64,000 bases of DNA, taken from Yoonia sp. GPGPB17 (GTDB taxonomy: Bacteria > Pseudomonadota > Alphaproteobacteria > Rhodobacterales > Rhodobacteraceae). This document shows, piece after piece, positions 56,200 through 64,000 of the stretch. Under the pieces are notes generated by a model that saw only the letters and a list, made by a program, of their open reading frames with translations, was not told the DNA's origin and searched no databases. The translations under genes were made by a program, and so were the position numbers. Numbering within the stretch: position 1 is the stretch's first letter; each line of letters opens with the position of its first letter. The stretch is from assembly GCF_037892195.1 (NCBI RefSeq), contig NZ_JATACI010000002.1, positions 3,596,001 to 3,660,000 on the forward strand, in the 5' to 3' direction.

Positions 56200-57614
56200 A
56201 TGCTCAATCCGGTCACACCAGACTTTGAAGACTTGCTTCGCGGACTGCTACCGGTTGCGGCCTTCAAAGAAGACAGCGCGCCATATCTGACAGAGCCACG
56301 CGGGCGCTGGGCGGGACAAGGACGGGTTGTCGCGCTTAAGCATCCACTGATGAAGTCGCGGCCGTGGTTAAAGCCTGCGCTGCCGCTCGCGTGGGTATCG
56401 TGCCCTATAGCGGCGGCACCGGTCTGGTTGGTGGGCAATTGCAGGAAGATGGTCCTGCGCCGGTCGTATTGTCACTGGAACGGATGAACCGCATTCGCGC
56501 GGTCTATCCGACCGAGAACGTGCTGGTCTGTGATGCGGGGGTGATCCTTGCTGATGTGCAAAAAGCGGCAGAAGATGTGGGCCGGTTGTTCCCGCTGTCG
56601 CTCGCCTCGGAGGGCTCGGCGCGCATTGGCGGGCTGCTTGCAACCAATGCAGGCGGTGTGAATGTACTGCGCTATGGCAATGCGCGTGCGCAGTGTCTGG
56701 GGCTTGAAGTCGTGCGCCCTGACGGGTCGGTCTGGCATGGGCTGACGCGGCTGCGTAAGGACAACACCGGATATGACCTGCGCAATCTGATGATCGGGGC
56801 CGAAGGCACGCTGGGGATTATCACGGCGGCGGCGTTAAAACTTGCACCACGGCCAGTAGGCGTGAGCGCCGCGCTGATGGCGGTGCCATCCCCAGCCGCA
56901 GCTTTGGAGTTGCTTGCGATGGCAGGCGAGCAGATTGGCGAAGGCGTATCGGCCTTTGAAATCATGCATCGACAAGGCTTTGACTTTCTGGCTGAGGTGG
57001 GCCCCGACGTAAAACAGCCCTTCGATCAGGTGCCCGAATGGTGCGTCTTGATTGACGTTGGCTTGCCCGCTGGTTTGAGCCCCGCAGAAGCGCTTGAAGG
57101 GCTTTTTGAGACCGCATTTGAGGCGGGGCTGGTCACCGATGGAACCATCGCGCAAAGCAACGCGCAGCGTGATGCGTTCTGGCACATCCGAGAAAGCATC
57201 CCGGCGGCGAACCGGAGGATCGGTTCGGTCAGCTCGCATGATATCTCGGTCCCGCTGAGTGCAATCCCGGCCTTTATTGAAAGGGGCAAGCAGGCCTTGG
57301 GCGAAGTTGGTGCGTTCCGTATCAATTGCTTTGGGCATCTGGGCGACGGGAATTTGCACTACAACGTCTTCCCGATGCCGGGCAAAAGCCGCATGGACTA
57401 TGAGGCAGAGCGGCCCGAGGTGAAGCGCGTTGTGCATGATCTGGTTCATGCTATGGATGGATCAGTGAGCGCTGAGCATGGGATTGGGCGGCTCAAGGTG
57501 AAGGATCTTGAGACCTATGGTGATCCGGCCAAGCTGGCGATGCTGCGCGCGATCAAGGATGCGCTGGACCCACTGGGTATCATGAACCCCGGGGCAGTTT
57601 TGCGCCAAGGGTAG
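56200..57614 (+). CDS. FAD-linked D-2-hydroxyacid dehydrogenase (GlcD/D2HGDH type), frameshifted
   Basis: An FAD-binding oxidoreductase of about 471 residues after repair. The FAD loop PYSGGTGLVGGQ, EGSARIGGLLATNAGGVNVL and the C-terminal FGHLGDGNLHYNVFPMPG and SAEHGIGRLK are present. It oxidises a D-2-hydroxyacid such as glycolate, D-lactate or 2-hydroxyglutarate. The frame from ATG 56200 (MLNPVTPDFEDLLRGLLP) breaks near 56336-56348; one missing base joins RVVALKHP to TDEVAAVVKACA. Last gene of the right arm. Confidence 0.88.
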
Positions 57615-57640
57615 GTATGGCTCGTGGCGGAGGAATTCTG

Positions 57641-57662
57641 ATGGGACTCAAAGATATTGTGG
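57641..57662 (+). other. Strong ribosome site and ATG without a clear gene
   Basis: GGAGGAATTCTG precedes ATG 57641, which opens a 52-codon frame running antisense through the end of apt. Only the first eight codons (MGLKDIVA) lie outside apt. It may be a remnant of a gene truncated by rearrangement, or chance. Confidence 0.3.
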
Positions 57663-58193
57663 CTAGTCGCCTTCGAATTGGCAAAGCGCGTGAACGTTCA
57701 TACCCAGCGCCTCGAGTTTCTTGCGCCCCCCGATATCGGGCAGGTCGATCACAAAGGCACAACCAATCACCTCTGCCCCCATCCGCTCGATCAGTTTGAT
57801 GCCCGCTTCTGCCGTGCCGCCGGTGGCCAAGAGGTCATCGACCAACAGTACTTTTTCGCCGGGTTGTAGCGCATCGTCATGCACTTCCATCGTGGCCGTG
57901 CCGTATTCCAACACGTAGTCCTGTTCGATGGTCTTGCCGGGCAATTTACCCTTTTTGCGGATCGGTACGAAGCCAAGCGAGAGCTGGTGGGCGATAGCAC
58001 CGCCAAGGATGAAACCGCGCGCCTCCAGTCCAACAACCTTATCAATGGGTTGTCCGGCATAAGGGTGCAGCAGTTGGTCGATCGCGATGCGGAAACCGCG
58101 CGGGTCGCTGAAGAGCGTTGTCACATCACGAAACATGATCCCTTCATGGGGGAAATCAGGGATCGTACGGATGTAGTCTTGGACAGTTTTCAT
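57663..58193 (-). CDS. apt: Adenine phosphoribosyltransferase
   Basis: A 176-residue cytoplasmic enzyme that makes AMP from adenine and PRPP. The PRPP loop is [20 protein letters not shown], and [17 protein letters not shown] opens the protein. It is 11 bp after mtnP, so the two genes salvage the adenine of methylthioadenosine. Confidence 0.96.
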   Translation of the reverse strand: MKTVQDYIRTIPDFPHEGIMFRDVTTLFSDPRGFRIAIDQLLHPYAGQPIDKVVGLEARGFILGGAIAHQLSLGFVPIRKKGKLPGKTIEQDYVLEYGTATMEVHDDALQPGEKVLLVDDLLATGGTAEAGIKLIERMGAEVIGCAFVIDLPDIGGRKKLEALGMNVHALCQFEGD

Positions 58194-58204
58194 GTTGGGT
58201 CTTT

Positions 58205-59071
58205 CTAAAGGACACGGCCAGCGACAGCGTCGAGTTTTGCAATCAGGGCGGGGTCGCGTTTATCCGGGGCGGTCATCACTGCGTATTCCAGCGCCCGGTC
58301 GCAGCCATGCGGGCAAGGCGCGCGATCTGGGCCGAGTAGGCCAGGCAGGCGGCTGATCAGGTCTTGCGCCTTGGTGCCATTGCCTTGCAACGTTTTGATC
58401 ACGTCGCTGACATCGACCGCGCCGTGTTCGGGGTGCCAACTGTCGTAGTCGGTGACCATGGCGATGGACGCGTAACAAATCTCGGCCTCACGGGCGAGTT
58501 TGGCTTCGGGCATATTCGTCATCCCGATCACATCGCAACCCCACTCGCGGTAGAGTTTGCTTTCGGCCATGGAAGAGAATTGTGGTCCTTCCATCGCCAG
58601 ATATGTGCCGCCACGATGGACATTGATACCGGCGTCTCGCCCCGCCGTTTCGCAGGCGTCGGACAGGCGCGCGCAGGTTGGGTGGGCCACGCTGACATGC
58701 GCAACGCAGCCGGTCCCGAAGAAGGACTTTTCCCGCGCGAATGTGCGATCAATGAACTGATCGACAATCACAAAATCACCTGGTGCCATCTCTTCACGGA
58801 AAGACCCACAAGCGCTGACGCTGATGATATCCGTCACGCCCAGCCGTTTGAGCGCATCAATGTTGGCCCGGTAGGGCACGGTTGTGGGTGAATGGACATG
58901 CCCACGCCCATGACGGGGCAGAAAGGCCATGTCGACGCCGTCTAAACATCCCGTCAGAATATCGTCTGAAGGTGCGCCCCAAGGGCTGTTTGCGGACACC
59001 CAAGCCGCAGCCTCAAGCCCGTCCATGTTGTAGATACCCGAGCCGCCAATGATTCCGATTTTTGTCTGCAT
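58205..59071 (-). CDS. mtnP: S-methyl-5'-thioadenosine phosphorylase
   Basis: A 288-residue phosphorylase that splits methylthioadenosine, a by-product of polyamine and homoserine-lactone synthesis, into adenine and methylthioribose-1-phosphate. Typical segments are [36 protein letters not shown] and [26 protein letters not shown] (the last in part). The start ATG 59071 ([10 protein letters not shown]) has AAGGCAG upstream; 73 upstream codons are open but unrelated to the family. Operon with apt. Confidence 0.94.
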   Translation of the reverse strand: MQTKIGIIGGSGIYNMDGLEAAAWVSANSPWGAPSDDILTGCLDGVDMAFLPRHGRGHVHSPTTVPYRANIDALKRLGVTDIISVSACGSFREEMAPGDFVIVDQFIDRTFAREKSFFGTGCVAHVSVAHPTCARLSDACETAGRDAGINVHRGGTYLAMEGPQFSSMAESKLYREWGCDVIGMTNMPEAKLAREAEICYASIAMVTDYDSWHPEHGAVDVSDVIKTLQGNGTKAQDLISRLPGLLGPDRAPCPHGCDRALEYAVMTAPDKRDPALIAKLDAVAGRVL

Positions 59072-59247
59072 CGTCTGCCTTGTCGTCATCCCCAATCGCA
59101 CATTGAAACGGATCGCTACGAAATGGAAGGCATAGGTGCCGTGCCAAAGTGGCAACATGAAAAATTCATGCAAGGTCGAGGGGTGACAAGACCTATTTGC
59201 TCCTTTAGGGGGCGGTGATTGTTTTTTCCCATCCGACAGGACGTACC

Positions 59248-60870
59248 ATGGCCCGCGCACTCTTGGCGAGTTTCGCTGACAATCTTTCACTTCGTGATCC
59301 CGATGCCCCGCTCACCCCCGGTCAGTTGCGGATCGAGGTATTGTCAGGTTTGACGGTGGCCTTGGCTTTGGTGCCGGAAGCGGTGGCTTTTGCCTTTGTT
59401 GCAGGGGTGGAACCCTTGGTCGGCCTCTACGCGGCCTTTATCGTCGGTTTGATTACCGCCGTCTTTGGGGGGCGTCCGGGCATGATTTCTGGGGCAACCG
59501 GTGCGCTGGCCGTGGTCATGGTCAGCCTGGTTGCTGTTCATGGCGTTGAATACCTGTTTGCAACCGTGGTGCTGATGGGGCTGATCCAGATTTTCGTTGG
59601 CATCATGCGCTGGGGCAAGTTTATCCGTCTTGTGCCGCATCCGGTCATGCTGGGCTTTGTGAATGGGCTCGCGATTGTGATTTTCCTTGCGCAGTTGGGG
59701 CAATTTCAGGTGCCCGGTTCGGCGGAAAGCGCTGGGCATGGCATGGCCAACGGCGAATGGTTGCATGGTGCGCCGCTTTACCTGATGCTTGGTCTTGTGG
59801 CTTTGACGATGGCGATCATCTGGGTGATGCCCAAGGTGACGAATGCTGTGCCAGCGCCGTTGGCGGGCATTGGTATTGTCGCAGCAATTGTCATTGGATT
59901 TGGTCTCGAAGTGCCACTTGTCGGTGATCTGGCCAGCATCGAAGGTGGTTTGCCGCCATTCCACATTCCCATGGTCCCGCTGAATTGGGAAACGTTCGAG
60001 ATCATTCTGCCCTTCGCGCTGATCCTTGCCGCGATTGGTCTGATCGAGAGCTTGCTGACGCTGAACCTTGTTGGTGAAATGACCGGCAAGCGTGGCGGTG
60101 CGAGCCAAGAATGCCTCGCGCAAGGGGCGGCCAACACCGTCACCGGTTTCTTTGGCGGCATGGGCGGCTGCGCGATGATTGGGCAGTCGATGATCAACGT
60201 GAAGTCTGGTGGGCGGACGCGGATTGCGGGTATTGCAGCCGCATTGTTCCTGTTGGCGTTCATCTTGTTTGCGAGCAGCCTGATTGAGCAGATCCCGCTC
60301 GCTGCACTGGTGGGCGTGATGTTCATGGTCGTGATCGGCACATTCGCCTGGAATTCATTGCGCATCCTACGCAAGGTCCCGCGCACCGATGCCTTCGTGA
60401 CCATCCTTGTGACTATCGTGACCGTGGCCACCGATCTGGCAACCGCCGTTGTCGTTGGCGTTATCGTTTCCGCCCTTGCCTATGCTTGGAGCAACGCCAC
60501 ACGCATTCACGCGATCAAGCGTGAAAGCCGCACAGAGGCCGGAGCACAGGTGTATGAAATCCAAGGGCCGCTGTTCTTTGGCTCGGCTGACGGATTCATG
60601 GAAATCTTTGACATTACCTCCGATCCGGATGTGGTCATTGTCGATTTTGCCAATAGCCGGGTCGCGGATCAGTCGGCGTTGCAGGCCATCGAAGCCTTGG
60701 CTCAGAAATACATCGATGCGGGCAAGCAGATTCAGCTGCGCCACCTCAGCCGCGATTGCCACCAATTGCTGTCAAAAGCAGGGCATTTAATGGTCGATAG
60801 TGACGACGATCCTGACTACGAACTGGCGGTTGATTACAGCGTCCGGACAGGCATCATTGGCGGTCACTAA
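59248..60870 (+). CDS. SulP family anion transporter with STAS domain
   Basis: A 540-residue inner-membrane transporter. The transmembrane part begins EVLSGLTVALALVPEAVAFA and includes GGMGGCAMIGQSMINVKSGG. The C-terminal STAS domain (VYEIQGPLFFGSADGFMEIF, VVIVDFANSRVADQSALQA) regulates or assembles it. SulP proteins carry sulfate, bicarbonate or other anions; the ion is not deducible. ATG 59248 with AGGACG upstream is preferred over the earlier in-frame codon. CTAA overlap with the flavin reductase gene. Confidence 0.92.
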   Translation: MARALLASFADNLSLRDPDAPLTPGQLRIEVLSGLTVALALVPEAVAFAFVAGVEPLVGLYAAFIVGLITAVFGGRPGMISGATGALAVVMVSLVAVHGVEYLFATVVLMGLIQIFVGIMRWGKFIRLVPHPVMLGFVNGLAIVIFLAQLGQFQVPGSAESAGHGMANGEWLHGAPLYLMLGLVALTMAIIWVMPKVTNAVPAPLAGIGIVAAIVIGFGLEVPLVGDLASIEGGLPPFHIPMVPLNWETFEIILPFALILAAIGLIESLLTLNLVGEMTGKRGGASQECLAQGAANTVTGFFGGMGGCAMIGQSMINVKSGGRTRIAGIAAALFLLAFILFASSLIEQIPLAALVGVMFMVVIGTFAWNSLRILRKVPRTDAFVTILVTIVTVATDLATAVVVGVIVSALAYAWSNATRIHAIKRESRTEAGAQVYEIQGPLFFGSADGFMEIFDITSDPDVVIVDFANSRVADQSALQAIEALAQKYIDAGKQIQLRHLSRDCHQLLSKAGHLMVDSDDDPDYELAVDYSVRTGIIGGH

Positions 60871-61472
60871 TCGTCGGGGCGTTGCAGGCTAAAGACTTCG
60901 CGGATGACGGAATAGTCGCGATACCCCAACCGGGTGAGCGGGTTGAAGGTGGTCACGTCGAATTTGCCGTCAACAAGACAGTTGTCGCGCAGATGCACAC
61001 CGGTGACTTCGCCAAAGACGGCGAAATTTGCCTCTCCGGGCAGTTGGATGATCTGCGTCAGTTTACATTCCAAAGTCGCTGGCGCGTTCAACACGCGCGG
61101 GCAGTTGATCGTCTCGCATTCTGTTTTCCCGACCCCGGCAAGCGCGAATTCATCCGTTTCCCGCCCCCAAGGACCAGAAGTCTGGTTCATGATATCGCGC
61201 GCCGTATATTCCACGATATTGACCGCAAATACCCCGGTGTCGCGAATGTTGGCCACGGAATCTTTTGTCCCATCCCGGTCTGGTTTGGCACTGGTTGAGG
61301 CAAACATGACCTGTGGCGGCACGTAAGCGACCGCATTGAAGAACGAATAGGGCGCGAGATTGTCCTGGCCGTCTGTTCCGCGTGTGGCGATCCAACCGAT
61401 GGGGCGTGGCGTCACGACGGCATTAAGCGGGTTATGCGGCAGGCCGTGGCCGTTTTTGGGCTCGTAGAACAT
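60867..61472 (-). CDS. Flavin reductase family protein
   Basis: A 201-residue FMN-binding split-barrel protein of the DIM6/NTAB type. Family segments are NPLNAVVTPRPIGWIATRG, NLAPYSFFNAVAYVPPQVMF and DTGVFAVNIVEYTARD. It may supply reduced flavin to a partner oxygenase or act as an oxidoreductase itself. The start ATG 61472 (MFYEPKNGHG) has AAAGGCA upstream; the 33 codons before it are not family-like. Confidence 0.88.
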   Translation of the reverse strand: MFYEPKNGHGLPHNPLNAVVTPRPIGWIATRGTDGQDNLAPYSFFNAVAYVPPQVMFASTSAKPDRDGTKDSVANIRDTGVFAVNIVEYTARDIMNQTSGPWGRETDEFALAGVGKTECETINCPRVLNAPATLECKLTQIIQLPGEANFAVFGEVTGVHLRDNCLVDGKFDVTTFNPLTRLGYRDYSVIREVFSLQRPDD

Positions 61473-61530
61473 CGCAGTGCCTTTTCGTTTGCGTATCCTA
61501 GGGTTAGCTTGGCACGCGACCCTTGGCCAG

Positions 61531-62043
61531 ATGAAAGACACGATGCAGCAGACGGCACTGACATTGGCCACTGAAACGCCCGAAGATTGGTGGGAGGTTG
61601 AGGCGCTCTATGACCTTTGCTTTGCGCCGGGCCGCTCTGCGTTGTCGTCCTATCGCTTGCGCGAAGGGGTTGATCCCATTGGGCCGCTTTGCCTGACGGC
61701 ACGCGATGCAGATGGCATTCTGGCGGGCGCTGTACGCAATTGGCCGGTGCTGGCCGGTGGGCAAAAAACGGTGCTGTTGGGGCCGATTGCGGTGCATCCA
61801 ACCCGTCAGGGTGAAGGCGTTGCGGCGTTGTTGATGCAGCGCTGTTTGGGTGATGCGCGGGATCTGGGCTGGAAGCGGTTGATGCTTGTGGGTGACGCAC
61901 CTTACTACAGCCGTTTTGGGTTTGAACGTTTGCCCGGGGTGATAATGCCGCCCCCCACGAACCCTGATCGTGTGCTTGGTGTCGCCCTGATTGAAGACGC
62001 TTGGGATAACGTCAGTGGCGCAGTTACCTCCGTAGGTGATTGA
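61531..62043 (+). CDS. GNAT N-acetyltransferase (YhbS-like)
   Basis: A roughly 170-residue GNAT protein. Acetyl-CoA motif: LLGPIAVHPTRQGEGVAALL; DAPYYSRFGFERLPGV is the typical YhbS-type C-terminal segment. Start ATG 61531 or 61543 cannot be decided from the sequence. Substrate unknown. It overlaps the next gene's possible TTG start; a GGAGG-preceded ATG at 62076 is preferred for that gene. Confidence 0.87.
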   Translation: MKDTMQQTALTLATETPEDWWEVEALYDLCFAPGRSALSSYRLREGVDPIGPLCLTARDADGILAGAVRNWPVLAGGQKTVLLGPIAVHPTRQGEGVAALLMQRCLGDARDLGWKRLMLVGDAPYYSRFGFERLPGVIMPPPTNPDRVLGVALIEDAWDNVSGAVTSVGD

Positions 62044-62075
62044 AATCACAGCATGTGTACCCCATCTGGAGGGGC

Positions 62076-62879
62076 ATGGATGACCAAAACACCACGATGA
62101 AAGAGATCAACCCGGCCGACCCGCCCAGGCCACTGACCGAGGCCGCTAAAGCTGAGATCGCCGAACTTGCAGCGCGCCAACGCAAAGCGAATGGTGTTCT
62201 GATGTCTGCGATCAACTTTGTGGGCGGCCAAGTGGAGGATGGGCTGAAACTGTTACCTGCCTCAGCCCGCGACCAGATTGATGATCTGGCGCGCGTGGCC
62301 TTGCGTCAGAGCTTTGATGTCGCCAGCAAATCGCGCACGGGGCGCGGCGAAACAATTGGATCAGATCGCATTCACAAGATTTTGGGCACGCTATCAGGCG
62401 CAATTGGAGGTGTGGGCGGCTTGCCGACTGCATTGGCCGAGTTGCCCGTTGCAACCACAGTTATCTTCCGCGCGGTGCATCACGTCGCTGTCGAATATGG
62501 TGAAGACCCGCACGCTGAAGAGACCAAGATGGAATGTCTTGCGGTTTTTGGCGCAGGCGGCCCTAGCACGGACGACGATGGCGTAGATACGGCCTTCATC
62601 GGTGCGCGGCTCAGCATTTCTGGCGCAGCAGTGAACGGGTTGATCAGTAAGGTGGCGCCACGCTTTGCAGCCGTCCTTTCGCAGAAGCTTGCGACGCAAG
62701 CTGTGCCGATTTTGGGTGCAGCTGCCGGTGCGGGAACAAACTATGCCTTTGTGAACTATTATGTTTCCATGGCGCATGTGCACTTTGGTTTGCGCAAACT
62801 GGCGCGAACCTATGGTGATGCGGCCGTCACTGATCACTTTCATGCCGTCTTGGCAGCAGGCAAACTGCCTCAGACCTGA
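62076..62879 (+). CDS. EcsC family protein
   Basis: A 267-residue protein matching the EcsC family, whose function is poorly known. Gly-rich and hydrophobic stretches at residues about 110-135 (IGGVGGLPTALAELPVAT) and 205-225 (LATQAVPILGAAAGAGTN) are typical. The ATG 62076 has GGAGG upstream. It converges on ptsP with a 10-bp overlap. Confidence 0.82.
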   Translation: MDDQNTTMKEINPADPPRPLTEAAKAEIAELAARQRKANGVLMSAINFVGGQVEDGLKLLPASARDQIDDLARVALRQSFDVASKSRTGRGETIGSDRIHKILGTLSGAIGGVGGLPTALAELPVATTVIFRAVHHVAVEYGEDPHAEETKMECLAVFGAGGPSTDDDGVDTAFIGARLSISGAAVNGLISKVAPRFAAVLSQKLATQAVPILGAAAGAGTNYAFVNYYVSMAHVHFGLRKLARTYGDAAVTDHFHAVLAAGKLPQT

Positions 62880-64000
62880 TAGACCAGCCAGTCTGCAACC
62901 GCGCGGCGCACCGATTGATTGCCATCGGCAATTGCGTCATCCATTACCTTGCGCACTTCGTTCAGATCGACACGCCGCAACAAGTGTTTGACAGGCCCGA
63001 CTGAGGCAGGGCGCATCGAGAGCGTGCGCACACCAAGGGCCGCCAGACAAAGCGCTTCGACAGGGCGACCGGCATCTTCGCCGCAAAACGACAGCGGTGT
63101 CCCGGATGTTTCGCAGCGCTTGATCACATGACTAAGGAATGACAGAAAGCTGCAGTCCAGTGTGTCGTAGCGCTTGCGCACACGCTCATTTTCGCGATCT
63201 GCGGCAAAGAAAAACTGCTTCAGGTCGTTGCCGCCAACCGAGACAAAGTCGACTTCTTCAAAGAAAGCGTCCGGGGCATAGGCCAGCGATGGAGTCTCCA
63301 GCATCGCGCCGACCTCCAAACTTACTGGCAATGCATGCCCCAGTTTAGTTTCGCGTGCGATGGCTTTGTCCATTTCCGCGCGCGCGGCGCGGAACTCGCT
63401 GATTTGAGTAATGAAGGGGAACATCACCGCCAAAGGCTGCCCATTGGCGGCACGCAGCAGCGCCTGAAGCTGCATGCGCAGCACGCCGGGTTTGTCGAGA
63501 CCAACACGGATCGCGCGCCAGCCCATCGCCGGGTTAGGCTCATCGTTGGGCTTCATATAGGTCAGCACCTTGTCTGACCCGATATCAAGGGTACGGAAAG
63601 CCACGCGTTTGCCCCCAGCGGCGTTCAGGACGCGCGAATAGAGCGCGGAAAGCTCTGCGCGGCGGGGCATCTGGTTGCGGATCAGGAACTGCAACTCGGT
63701 ACGAAAGAGGCCCACGCCCTCGGCACCGGAGCCTTCCAGCGAAGGCAGATCTGCAATCAGCCCCGCGTTCATCTGCAATGAAATCACCTCACCGCATTTG
63801 GTTTCCGCTGGCAGATCGCGGATTGAGGCATAGCGTTCCTGCGCGCGTGTCTGCATCTCGATCTTGTCACGGAATGCGGCATGGACGGTTTCATCGGGGC
63901 GCAAATGCGCGATCCCCTGTTCGCCGTCGACAAGGATCGGGTCACCATTCAAGGCTTCGCGTGTCACGCCTTTGGCGTTGATAATCAACGGGATCGCCCA
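62870..64000 (-). CDS. ptsP: Phosphoenolpyruvate-protein phosphotransferase PtsP, C-terminal part
   Basis: Enzyme I of the nitrogen-related PTS. The frame is open to the right edge of the window, so the N-terminal GAF domain and swivelling His domain lie outside; 376 codons are visible. The PEP-binding barrel has GVGLFRTELQFLIRN, FRTLDIGSDKVLTYM, SVGGNDLKQFFFAADREN and FCGEDAGRPVEALCLAALGV with the catalytic Cys-equivalent region. It feeds phosphate to NPr and EIIA-Ntr. Confidence 0.93.
   Translation of the reverse strand, partial: WAIPLIINAKGVTREALNGDPILVDGEQGIAHLRPDETVHAAFRDKIEMQTRAQERYASIRDLPAETKCGEVISLQMNAGLIADLPSLEGSGAEGVGLFRTELQFLIRNQMPRRAELSALYSRVLNAAGGKRVAFRTLDIGSDKVLTYMKPNDEPNPAMGWRAIRVGLDKPGVLRMQLQALLRAANGQPLAVMFPFITQISEFRAARAEMDKAIARETKLGHALPVSLEVGAMLETPSLAYAPDAFFEEVDFVSVGGNDLKQFFFAADRENERVRKRYDTLDCSFLSFLSHVIKRCETSGTPLSFCGEDAGRPVEALCLAALGVRTLSMRPASVGPVKHLLRRVDLNEVRKVMDDAIADGNQSVRRAVADWLVYQV

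Noticed and set aside
1..64000. tRNA, rRNA, CRISPR, prophage or insertion sequence
   Set aside because: No cloverleaf-like CCA-end region, no spaced direct repeats, no transposase or phage genes were seen.

Overview
This 64 kb window looks like chromosomal DNA from a marine alphaproteobacterium of the Roseobacter group (Rhodobacteraceae/Roseobacteraceae). The inference rests on gene content and order: tilS-ftsH, fhs-folD, a Rhodobacterales-type Tad pilus locus, a coxB-ctaB-ctaG-coxC-surf1-thrC-protease operon, and the general protein style. Base composition is moderately GC-rich. I saw no rRNA, tRNA, CRISPR array, prophage or insertion sequence.

Layout. 1-7 kb: tRNA and protein quality control (tilS end, ftsH), a MOSC protein, and one-carbon metabolism (fhs, folD). 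6.4-10.4 kb: the pdeM/helicase DNA-repair pair and a beta-hydroxyacid dehydrogenase. 10.4-22.6 kb: a Tad/Flp pilus locus on the minus strand (flp, second flp, cpaB/rcpC, secretin, OmpA lipoprotein, terminator, then tadZ, tadA, tadB, tadC, two TPR lipoproteins, prepilin peptidase, AAA ATPase). 22.9-31.2 kb: lytic transglycosylase, ketoacid CoA-transferase (scoAB), topA, dprA, tldD. 31.3-38.9 kb: cytochrome oxidase subunits II and III with assembly factors, run together with thrC, an M16 protease and an acetyltransferase. 39-43 kb: a sensor kinase, an MFS exporter and a YafY-type regulator divergent from an SRPBCC gene. 43.2-57.6 kb: a divergently organised catabolic locus. 57.6-64 kb: purine salvage (aprt, mtap), SulP transporter, flavin reductase, GNAT, EcsC-like protein and the end of ptsP.

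The most interesting region is 43.2-57.6 kb. A CUT1 ABC importer (binding protein and two permeases on the left arm, ATPase on the right arm) is combined with three SnoaL-fold proteins, a catabolic histidinol-dehydrogenase paralogue, an SDR, a bicupin, a stand-alone MetE-C-type methyltransferase, an FAD-linked hydroxyacid dehydrogenase and a LacI regulator. Several genes are joined by 1-4 bp overlaps. The divergent promoter carries two copies of one 16-bp operator in opposite orientation, almost certainly sites for the local LacI protein. I cannot name the substrate; an oxidisable polyol, sugar acid or methylated/sulfonated analogue is an inference.

A second feature is the number of frame breaks. 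Twelve genes (fhs, tadA, tadC, cpaB, the second flp, topA, dprA, coxC, thrC, the M16 protease, the MFS gene and the FAD dehydrogenase) are each interrupted by one apparent one-base indel, six each way. Several should be essential or important and all have otherwise intact sequence on both sides, so sequence error is the likeliest explanation. Product lengths below are given as if each break were repaired.
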